From the NCBI GenBank assembly GCA_003427395.1, contig BFEA01000603.1, positions 116,205 through 174,663 on the forward strand: a stretch of DNA of 58,459 nt, in the 5' to 3' direction. Under the pieces are notes generated by a model. The model had not been told where the DNA came from and ran no database searches. It was given only the letters and a program-made list of their open reading frames with translations. Positions 34,662 through 42,458 of the stretch are shown piece after piece. This DNA comes from Chara braunii (Eukaryota > Streptophyta > Charophyceae > Charales > Characeae). The translations under genes were made by a program, and so were the position numbers. How positions within the stretch are numbered: the first letter of the stretch is position 1; each line of letters opens with the position of its first letter.

Positions 34662-34662
34662 G
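34340..34662. repeat. Duplicated (GT)n(GA)n compound microsatellite
   Basis: GT-rich sequence at 34340-34418 is followed by two copies of one compound module: GTGCGTGCATAT, then (GT)n, then (GA)n (34499-34583 and 34586-34662). Duplication of the unique CTGTGCGTGCATAT leader shows that the whole module was copied. Confidence 0.9.
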
Positions 34663-35009
34663 AAGGTGAGATTGTACTTTTCGTTCTTTTACGTGGGATT
34701 CTACACGGCGTTTTCAAGGTTGACGATTTTCTCGATTTTCCGTCGCCTTTGCCCATCCATCGTCTTTTATTATCTATGTTATATTAACGGGACAGATCCT
34801 CGTCTTCGGTGCTGGCTCTCGATGTCTTCTCTCTCTTTCGTGCAGTTGCCCTCTCTCTCTCCCCTTCCCTCTCGTTCATCTATCCCCTTATTCTTCTCTC
34901 CTCATTCCTCATTTCTCCCTGCGTCTCTCCTCCCTCCGGGCGTGCCTCGTCTTGTCTATCCCTTTATCACGTCTGACATTGTTTCCCAGAAATCCACCTC
35001 TCTTCTTTG

Positions 35010-35560
35010 CCCGCCTCTCCTCTCTCTCTCTCTATGTGTGCTCTCTCAACGAGTGGAACGCTTTTTTTTCTTCTTCTTTTCTCTCGTGTGAAGCGTTAAG
35101 GATAGGACGGTAAACCGACTTACACTGCCCAGACGTCTGATCCGACACCAGAATTGTTCGGATTTTTAAAACATATATATTTATATTTTAATTCTTTTTT
35201 TTTTTCTTGATTCGGACTTGGGTCTGTATTTCGAGAGTTCTAGTAGGGCCGTCGGGGTTCGCGTTTATTTTTCATTTTTCCACTTTTCATTTTTTCACCG
35301 ACGCTTTCTGCCGCCGCTCTCGTACTCCCTCCCCTGACATTGTTTCTCTTCTTCTTCGCCTGATGCGCGTGTACGCGAAGCTGTCTATGGCCCACTCTTT
35401 TCGATCACTATTCTTCTTCGCCATTCCCCGCCTATGCTGTCCGCCTATGCTGTCCGCCTATGCTGTCCGCCTATGCTCTCCGCCTATGCTCTCTCTCTCT
35501 CTCTGTGTCTGTGCTCCCTCAACGAAAGTGGAACGCTTTTTGTTTACTTCTCTTCTTTTC
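35010..35560. repeat. Duplicated block plus CTATGCTGTCCGC minisatellite
   Basis: The stretch CTCTCTCT...TGTG(T/C)TC(T/C)CTCAACGA...GTGGAACGCTTTTT occurs at 35018-35065 and again at 35490-35540. Between them, a unit of about 13 bp (CCTATGCTGTCCG) is repeated about five times at 35430-35492. Confidence 0.85.
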
Positions 35561-35578
35561 TTTTCTTGCGATGTCGTT

Positions 35579-35873
35579 TACCGTCTTCCCCCGAATAGAA
35601 CGTACGGTCATTATCGGCGTCGGTATGTAGACAGAAAGTTGCCCCTAATACAGGCATATCGACCGGACGGTCATCCTCGCCCACGGCTTCCCTTTCACGA
35701 TGGCAATTCTTCCCAAATTTGTGTTGATCGAAATTTCCTCATAACTCTTTTTGGTACGGTCTTCCCCGGAATAAAAAACGTACGGTCGTTTTGCCTGTAT
35801 TGAGGCCAACTTTCTGCCTACACACAGAGACATCGATAATGACCGTACGCGTTCTATTCGGGGAAAAACGGTA
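35579..35873. mobile_element. Two ACCGTCTTC-family TIR elements, copies 2 and 3, in inverted array
   Basis: A left element starts TACCGTCTTCCCCCGAATAG at 35579 and loses its right end near 35690. A complete element of about 122 bp lies at 35752-35873 (GTACGGTCTTCCCCGGAATA...TTCGGGGAAAAACGGTA). The two copies are inverted relative to each other, so the outer 100 bases of the block form a longer imperfect stem. Confidence 0.8.
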
Positions 35874-36176
35874 GATTCCCACGGGTTACGCATCAGTTCA
35901 TCACTTTGTTTTCAACTGAGAAAAAAATTCGTTCGACTTGCATGTGTTAAGCATATCGCTACCAGCGGTCATTCTGAGTCAGGATCAAACATTCTTTCTG
36001 TTTCTGTTTCCTTTTTTTTAATTTTTTTATTTTTATAATTAGTATGGCTTAATTTCGGACACTCTGTTTTTTTTTTTTTTTAAAATTAGTATGGCTTAAT
36101 TTTCGGAATGCAGGATATGAAACTAAAAAAAAAAATGAGTTTACGCTATTTCTCTCAATGCAATTCAGTCTAAGGG

Positions 36177-36301
36177 TCTCGCTCCGCTATCTCCGCTATC
36201 TCAAAATGCACAGAGGACAAAAAATGGCGGTATCTTCCCATGTTTTAGGGGAAGATTCATTCTCATTTTGCACATTTGATGATGAGAGTAGTGGAGCGGG
36301 C
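36177..36301. mobile_element. TIR element of the CTCGCT family, diverged copy
   Basis: The left end TCTCGCTCCGC...TCAAAATGCAC is inverted against GTGCA-type sequence...GAGAGTAGTGGAGCGGG at the right end. The centre (TATCTTCCCATG...GGGGAAGATTCATT) is itself an inverted repeat and matches the centre of 36556-36684 read backwards. It is about 125 bp and non-coding. Confidence 0.75.
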
Positions 36302-36555
36302 TGCTAGTTAGTGGCACAGAGATTAAAAAAAAGGGTAGAAAAAAAAGTAGGGTAAGATTCATTCCCATGAACGGCGGTGAAGATGACCACCGACCTAGAT
36401 CTCAGAGGGAGGACAGCCTGTATCGGGCCAGCGTTATGCCTGTATCGGGCCAACTTTATGTCTACATACAACTTTGTCTCCATACAACTTTATGTCCTAC
36501 GTCAGTACGCCCTAGGTGTGGAGAAAGGAAGGAAAACGCAGATGTGGTCGGGATA

Positions 36556-36684
36556 AGGGACCTCGCTGCACTACTCTTGAAAGGTGCAAAACGAGAGCGA
36601 ATCTTCCGCTAGAACATGGAAAGATACAGCGACATGATTTTTGTCGTTTGTGCATTTCAAGAGTAATGCAGCGAGGCCCAAGTT
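36556..36684. mobile_element. 129-bp TIR element with 9-bp target duplication
   Basis: The terminal repeats GGGACCTCGCTGCACTACTC (36558-36577) and GAGTAATGCAGCGAGGCCC (36661-36679) are inverted, and complementarity continues inwards through TTGAAA..TGCAAAAC. The element is bracketed by a perfect 9-bp direct repeat, GTCGGGATA, at 36547-36555 and 36685-36693. A 9-bp target duplication is typical of Mutator-like elements. No transposase is encoded, so it would be a non-autonomous MULE-type MITE. Confidence 0.8.
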
Positions 36685-36950
36685 GTCGGGATACCGCTCA
36701 TGACCGAGCCTACGTACTATATTTCTGAGTGTATTTTCTTCCTTGCCCTTTTTTTAATTTTATAAAGGGAAAACTAGGGCGCTGTCACGGTTTCAGTTTG
36801 AAAATGCGTTTCAGAGGATTTCGCGAATGTTGTGTCAAATCGAGGAAATTGTGAATGTATACAACCCAGCTTTAGGGTCAGGTGGGGAGGGGTGGTTGTA
36901 TTCGAGGGAGGTCTGAACTGGATTTAAACCTGAAATCGTGACTGCGCCCA

Positions 36951-37057
36951 ACCGTCTTCCCGCGAACACAACGAACCCTCGTTTTGGCTGAACCGGGCCG
37001 GAAAGATAGCTTGTATACATTCGGAATCAGGGTGCGTTGTGTTCGAGGGAAGACGGT
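36951..37057. mobile_element. Small TIR element (ACCGTCTTC family), copy 4
   Basis: This 107-bp element starts ACCGTCTTCCCGCGAACACA and ends TGTGTTCGAGGGAAGACGGT. About 30 bases at each end are complementary. It is the closest relative of 32691-32796 (both have GTGCGTTGTGTTCG in the right arm). Confidence 0.88.
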
Positions 37058-37589
37058 AGTTGCTAGTGGGTAGTTCCTCGTTGCTTGGAACATTTTGTCC
37101 ACCTTTTTAAAACACAAAATTCACCTCATTAACGAAAAAGCTGAAAAACAAGGGCAGAATGGGAAAGTGGCTATGGCGGAGGGGTACCCAAAAAAACCCC
37201 AATTTGGGTTTTTTTTGGGGGGGGGAGGGCAGTGGGGGCGGCCAGTGGAGTAGGGGGATTCAGAAGGAGCTTGGCCTTTATAACTGATAGTAGTCAGGCT
37301 TGCGGATCTACCCCGCATCGTGGAGCAAGTTTTGCGAAGGTACTCTACGCTCTCTGCAATCAATCAAGCAACCTTATCAATAGGGGGGCAGGTCTGGCGT
37401 CCGTTTTCTGACTGTGAAATTCCGATTAAAGTTAATTAAATTCCTATTAAACAGTTTGTATATCTGCAGTGTGTATGTCTATTACAGTCCGTCGTTTGTT
37501 GTCCACTTCTCCCTCTCTGCCTGCGGTTTACCAGGCAGTTCTGTTTGACTATATATAGATGACGATATATATTATTTGACGATATATAT

Positions 37590-38010
37590 ACATATACATA
37601 GGGAGTTGTAAGAAAGAAGATAAAAAAACGAATTATTGTTTTTCTTGTTTTCTTCTGTTTTTTTCGCCTTTGCGCTCTGATATTCATGTGACGATGGGCA
37701 GGGGCGGTGCTTGCATGTGGGACTTGTCATCTGGGATCTGTTTTGTTGGCCCCTGTTCTGTTTTATTTGGCTGTTCCCTTTCTCTCTTCTTTGCCTCTTT
37801 GCCTTTTGGCTGTGTGCAAGTGGGTCGATATGACACACGGGGGTGGGGGCAGCCTCCGCTCAACCTACATCCACGTGGGCGGCCTTGTACGCAAGAGGTT
37901 CTGAACAGGGGGAGTTATAAGGAAGAAGATAAAACACCGAATTCAAATTTTCCTGTTTCTTTTTTTTCGCATTTGCGCTCTGATATTCATGTGACAATAT
38001 ATATGTATTA
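37590..38010. repeat. Two-copy dispersed duplication
   Basis: The block GGGAGTTGTAAG(A)AAGAAGATAAA...TTTGCGCTCTGATATTCATG (37600-37695) recurs at 37909-37995 with modest divergence. The interval between the copies contains no supported gene. Confidence 0.75.
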
Positions 38011-38580
38011 AAAATAGGGTTTCAGCCTCCTGGTGGTGAGACACCAGGTCTCCTCGGTGTCGTCGAGGATAGACTGACCGATTCCTGAGCCTTCTCTTAT
38101 CCTCCTCTACACGGTCGTCTCTCTATTCCACACACTCCTTACTTTCTCCTTTGTCTTCCTTCGCTTCATCTTTCCCCTCTCTGTCTACCCTCTCCCTCTC
38201 CCTCTCCCTCTCGCCTTACTCTCCCTCTTTCTCTTAGCGTGCGTGCAAGTGGGTGTAGCCATCTCGCACTGAACTGCATGAATGTGGAGACCCTTGTACA
38301 TCAGAGGCACAGTGAAGGGAGAGCTAAAAGAAGTAAAAGAGAGACCGTCAAAAGAGCCAAAAGAAACAGGGAAAGAAGATAAGGGACGGCGCAGAATAAC
38401 GCGAAAAGAACGGTTTTCAGTGTCTCAGACTGCACGCAATTATCTTCGTTTGTTTTGCGAAGTCCGCTCTGTTATTACTCGATAGATATGCGACATTATG
38501 TATACGTATGCCGTACGACACTTCTGCGAGAAAGAGAAAAGAAAAAGAACTGAGGGAACGCTGGCTCAGCTGATATGCAT
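38010..38580. other. Intergenic DNA, no gene recognised
   Basis: CCTCTC units occur at 38188-38215. The start of a plus-strand frame at 38278 reads Met-Asn-Val-Glu, superficially like the NAC-beta start. The frame then diverges completely, so it is not taken as exon 1. Confidence 0.5.
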
Positions 38581-38584
38581 GTAG

Positions 38585-38719
38585 GTGTGTGTATGTGTGT
38601 TTGTGTTTGTGTGCGTGTGTGTGTGTGATGTGTGTGGAGATGTGTGTGTGTGTGTGATGTGTGTGGAGATTGTGTATGTGTGAGTGGGTAATGTGTGTGG
38701 ATGTGTGTGTGTGTGTGTG
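38585..38719. repeat. (GT)n-rich tract leading into assembly gap
   Basis: GT runs with ATGTGTGTGGAGAT interruptions form two or three copies of a roughly 28-bp unit and run directly into the N block. Confidence 0.9.
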
Positions 38720-38929
38720 NNNNNNNNNNNNNNNNNNNNNNNNNNNNNNNNNNNNNNNNNNNNNNNNNNNNNNNNNNNNNNNNNNNNNNNNNNNNNNNNN
38801 NNNNNNNNNNNNNNNNNNNNNNNNNNNNNNNNNNNNNNNNNNNNNNNNNNNNNNNNNNNNNNNNNNNNNNNNNNNNNNNNNNNNNNNNNNNNNNNNNNNN
38901 NNNNNNNNNNNNNNNNNNNNNNNNNNNNN
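38720..38929. other. Assembly gap (210 N)
   Basis: A run of undetermined bases starts inside a GT repeat and resumes at a C run. The gap is therefore repeat-induced and its true length is unknown. Confidence 1.
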
Positions 38930-39039
38930 CCCCCCGGGTTTCTTCTTCGATTTCTTGCTTTTGGTTCTTATTAAAGGGCGGCCTTGAGATATCATCTTTG
39001 AATCGACCGACCCAGTTAAATTCAGAGACATTTTTCTTT

Positions 39040-39116
39040 CATCTGTTTTCACTGCAATTTGGAACTCAGGTCTGTAATTTTAACAGTCCATGGGTCTACC
39101 AACTGAGCTCGGCCAG
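39040..39116 (-). repeat. tRNA-related sequence (SINE head or tRNA pseudogene)
   Basis: On the minus strand GAGCTCAGTTGGTAGA fits a tRNA D-arm/A-box. It is followed by CTGT...ACAG as an anticodon-stem remnant and CTGAGTTCCAAATT as a degraded T-arm. Stems are incomplete and the T-loop has lost the TTCGA/TTCAA core, so this is not a functional tRNA gene. Confidence 0.55.
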
Positions 39117-39317
39117 TGGGTGTCTTTCGCACTTTTGTGATGAATGCTGGATTTGTCTTTTTTCCACTCTCAGTATATGTTTCTCAATTTATTTATTTAT
39201 AATGTTTTTACTCGGAAAAAAAAAATTGACTGGCCCAAACATCCCTGGCCCAGGACTGACCATGCATAGGTTACCTCTATTTTTTTGGTACTTGCTTTTT
39301 TTGGTACTCGCTATTTT

Positions 39318-39470
39318 TGGTCTTTGCTAAGTACGGCTTTTCTGCTTTTCTTATTGTCACTTCCAGAGTTCCTCTGTTTGTTTTTTTGGGTCTGTGCCTT
39401 GCTTTTTTGGTCTGTGGTAATTACAGCTTTTCTGCTTTTTTATTGTCGCTTCTAGTATTAGCAGGTACCA
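39318..39470. repeat. Tandem duplication, ~95-bp period
   Basis: The string GGTCT(T/G)TG(C/G)TAA(G/T)TAC(G/A)G, followed by CTTTTCTGCTTTT and TATTGTC(A/G)CTTC, occurs at 39317-39367 and again at 39409-39455. It accounts for the repetitive hydrophobic frame at 39317-39604. Confidence 0.7.
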
Positions 39471-40037
39471 TTACCAAGCTATTTATTGAGAGAAATTTTA
39501 AGACCCCTTTTTTTAATCCTGCAGGAGGAGATCTTGTTTTATTTCCACATCTGTTTTGGTTCTCCGATGACCTGAGAGAGCCCACTTTGCAAAATAAACA
39601 ATAGAAATACACAGGACACAAACGTGCAGAGCACACTGAATCCATTCTTATGACCATTACCTAGACACAAGCCGCGTCGCCCCGCGCCGATGCCCACGGC
39701 TGAGAGGTACTGCATCAGTGTTCCAGTGTTAGAAGGGTTGGGACAAGTTCCGCCGAGGGACCGGGAGCAGTTCCATCGCAGAGGCTGTGGATGTTCCGTA
39801 CCATGCGGATAGGGCAGTACTATGCGGGAGGCGGGTCGGGCCCATAGTACTAAACGGGGCAGCAGAAGGACTTGAGATGTCGGTAGAGTTGTATGATGTA
39901 GTGTGGGTGATAGAAAGTGGGTTGGGTGTCACTAGGTGGGGAAAAGGTCATCCTATGCGGGTCGTACCATGTGGCCGAGGTGATACTATGTGAGCTGGGT
40001 GGTGGTACTATGTGGGGTAGGTGGGCGATGCTACGTG

Positions 40038-40060
40038 CCCCCCCCCCCCCCCCCCCCCCC
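40038..40060. repeat. Poly-C tract (23 C)
   Basis: An uninterrupted C run; on the minus strand it is a G run able to form a quadruplex. Confidence 0.95.
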
Positions 40061-40158
40061 GCTTTCTTAAAAGAACACAGTACGGACGGGGAGCTGTTAA
40101 GCACTTGTGTAAGAACAGCAGCCCCTGAGAGAGCCCACATAAATCGGAACTCGCTTTT

Positions 40159-40265
40159 ATTCTGTTCAGCTGGTTGCCTCTGGATTTGAACACGGGTATG
40201 TACTTTTATTTCTAAAACAACAAAATACACCTGGCTGCCTCTGGATTTGAACCCGGGTCGGGTCG
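40159..40265 (-). repeat. Two tandem tRNA T-arm-like units
   Basis: On the minus strand two units carry a tRNA B-box: GACCCGGGTTCAAATCCAG (40238-40256) and ACCCGTGTTCAAATCCAG (40180-40197). Each is followed by AGGCA(G/A)CCAG and then an AT-rich tail. D-arm halves are missing. The pattern fits tandem 5'-truncated tRNA-derived SINE copies. Confidence 0.6.
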
Positions 40266-40349
40266 CTAGAAACAAACGAGAAGACAACGTCGAGTGCATC
40301 CAGGCGTAGCAGGTTGCTATGTAGGTAGATTCGAACGGCCACTGAATTC

Positions 40350-40508
40350 GGGCGGGTATCTTCTGCGTACATACATCTGTCAGCTGTGGTAGGTACGTCT
40401 AAGCAGGGCGGGTATCTTCTGCGGACATACATCTGTCAGCTGTGATAGGTACGTCTAAGCAGTTCTGCGGACATACATCTGTCAGCTGTGATAGGTACGT
40501 CTAAGTTT
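40350..40508. repeat. Three-copy tandem repeat, ~50-60-bp period
   Basis: TTCTGCG(T/G)ACATACATCTG, then TCAGCTGTG(G/A)TAGGTACGTCTAAG, occurs at about 40359, 40417 and 40463 with near-identical copies. The third is shortened at its left end. Directly after it comes a minus-strand AGAGTTCGATTCC (40506-40518), another B-box-like string. Confidence 0.9.
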
Positions 40509-40641
40509 GGAATCGAACTCTTAACGTGGTGGTCAAGAGTCACGGGTGGGTCCCCTGTCTCATCTGAACGCACCTTCCACGTATTTGTATTTTAACTTTT
40601 TGTGGAGGCAGCTGCAACGTGCCACAAAAGAAAGGGGGCAC

Positions 40642-40748
40642 AAAGAAAGGGGAATGTTATACCTTTCTCGGCCTTTTGGCCAAGATCTAAGTGTAGTATC
40701 TGTTCTTCTGATCAGTTTAATAAAAGAAAAAGAAAAGAAAGGGGAATG
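40642..40748 (+). pseudogene. U2 snRNA retropseudogene with 15-bp target duplications
   Basis: Bases 40659-40721 match the first ~64 nt of U2 snRNA. The match starts with the plant-type ATACCTTTCTCGGCCTTTTG, includes stem-loop I and the branch-point-pairing GTGTAGTATCTGTTCTT, and runs to ATCAGTTTAAT. It differs by one substitution and two small insertions. The Sm site and 3' stem-loops are absent. Instead an A-rich tail (about 40721-40733) follows. The whole is bracketed by AAAGAAAGGGGAATG at 40642-40656 and 40734-40748. This is the signature of a 3'-truncated snRNA copied into DNA by a LINE machinery. No upstream snRNA promoter is visible, so it is not expected to be expressed as U2. Confidence 0.95.
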
Positions 40749-40930
40749 CTCCGACGTGGTGCGACCTACAGCCAGCCCTACAGATGTACCAGAACTTGCG
40801 GCGCCGTTGAAGCCGTCACCACCACGCGGCCCACAGACAATGTATGCTGCTAAAACTCCGGCCAAGCGAAATGAGAAAAGAAAGTCAGCCCATCTCTAAA
40901 CCGCGATCTGCCAAATGATAAACCGACGTG

Positions 40931-40932
<2 letters not shown>

Positions 40933-40988
<56 letters not shown>
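40933..40988. repeat. Poly-C tract (56 C)
   Basis: An uninterrupted run of C. It could form an i-motif, and the complementary strand quadruplexes. Its exact length is unreliable in most sequencing chemistries. Confidence 0.97.
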
Positions 40989-40991
<3 letters not shown>

Positions 40992-41189
40992 TTCCCAAAA
41001 AAAATGGACACTGTGTGAGCTCTCTGTCAGCGCGTGTCCCTTGAGACGGCTCCGTGGCACCCAGTTTTGCTGGGGCCGCAGCTGCCGTCTTGCAGGGAAC
41101 GCTCGTTTCTTTAAGTATTAGAGAAGAAGAAAAAGATGATCTAAGCGGATGCCCGCTGCTCGCGGAGACCTGCTCCTCTTCGTCCCCTT

Positions 41190-41860
41190 GCTCCTTCCCC
41201 TGTTGTCTGCCACCTCATCTATGTCCCGCTCCTGTGTGTCCCCTTCATTGTCAGCCACCTCCTCCTCCTCCTCCTCCTCTGCTGTCCCTCAAAATGCTAA
41301 TATACATGCATCGTCTTACAAATATTTATTCATCCGTAGATATATTATTAAGATAAGAACATAGACACACAGAGGCATGCATACACACGCAGGCACGGAT
41401 GCACACACAGAGGCACAGATGCGCACTCCCGTTATTCAGGCCCATCGTCACTATTCCGCTCTCTCCTTCCCTTACAACCTGGTCCCCTCCCTCCGCGGTG
41501 CGCCCCTCTTCCTGCCTTGCAATCTCTTATTCCCTTTTAGTCTGGATCTCCCTACACGACCCGCATTCCTCACCCTGTTGCCTTGGCGTTCTTTCCACTG
41601 CGCTTCATCGGTTCCTGCATCCTCACCCTGATTGGCTGGCATTCCCACCTCCTCCTCCCAATCCCACATCCTGATCGGCCTCCTTCCCATCCGTGTTGCC
41701 CATCTCCTTCTTCGCAAGTTGAGTCCCCCACCTACACCCCCCTTCCATTTCCTTCAGGACCCTCGTTGATGATCCGTGCTGCCCATCTCCTTCTTCGCAA
41801 GTTGAGTCCCCCACCTACACCCCCCTTCCTTTTCCTTGAGGACCCTCGTTGATGTCTTCC
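41190..41860. repeat. Pyrimidine-rich region with an ~90-bp tandem duplication
   Basis: CCT units lie at 41259-41281. The block GCCCATCTCCTTCTTCGCAA, then TTGAGTCCCCCACCTACACC...AGGACCCTCGTTGATG, occurs at 41698-41772 and 41788-41854. The plus strand is strongly pyrimidine-rich up to about 42150. I see no exon of the NAC-beta gene here. Confidence 0.8.
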
Positions 41861-42384
41861 CCCTCCACAACCTCCTTAACGTCGGCAAACTCATCTTGCA
41901 TGCTTCATCCTATATGCTGATCGACCAGATCCTGACCCTCATTCTCCCGATTCTGCATCCTCCCCCTGCCCCTTTGCCATTCTCCCGCTACTTCATGGCG
42001 TACTACTCCTGCCTGCCTGACCGGGCACTTCTGCTTCGTCTCTCGTCGCATCCAATCCTGACTGACGAAATCCTGACTTTCATCCTCCTGATCTTGCATC
42101 CTCACCCTCTCTTCGTTCCTTTATCCTGTTACTCCAACCCCTCAAGATTTCGATGGTGTACTTGGGTGAAAGTTGTATGTGGAACCATGGATCCTATTTT
42201 CTCCTTGTTCAAGCATATCTGGGTCTTGATTGCTGCTCCTACTGTTTTGCAGCATTCCAATGGCAATGTCGTTAGCTTTCCGTGTATACTGTTGGGAACC
42301 CCATCAGCGGCAAGAAAGTTGAGGAGGGAAGTACTGAATTTGAGTAGTTTTCGAATGAATATGCCAGTGTTGACGGTCAGATTC

Positions 42385-42388
<4 letters not shown>

Positions 42389-42453
<65 letters not shown>
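42389..42453. repeat. (GT)n microsatellite abutting a 3' splice site
   Basis: About 32 GT units end with GCGCAG, the acceptor that precedes the first visible NAC-beta exon at 42459. The tract takes the place of the usual polypyrimidine tract. Confidence 0.95.
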
Positions 42454-42456
<3 letters not shown>

Positions 42457-42458
42457 AG

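Noticed and set aside
38278-38485. Candidate NAC-beta exon 1 (frame starting Met-Asn-Val-Glu)
   Set aside because: Only the first four residues fit. The rest (His-Gln-Arg and a Lys/Arg/Glu run) does not resemble the conserved start, and the DNA around it resembles the repeat at 37855-37910.
39317-39604. Small hydrophobic membrane protein frame
   Set aside because: The hydrophobic Phe/Leu pattern comes from T-rich tandem duplication at 39318-39470, and there is no start context or homologue that I recognise.
40659-40721. Functional U2 snRNA gene
   Set aside because: The Sm site and 3' stem-loops are missing, an A-tail and target duplications are present, and no snRNA upstream element is seen.
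41836-42458. Upstream extension of the open frame into the NAC-beta exon
   Set aside because: The frame runs on through the GT repeat as Cys-Val-Cys-Val, which no NAC-beta protein has. A GCGCAG acceptor at 42453-42458 explains the true exon start.
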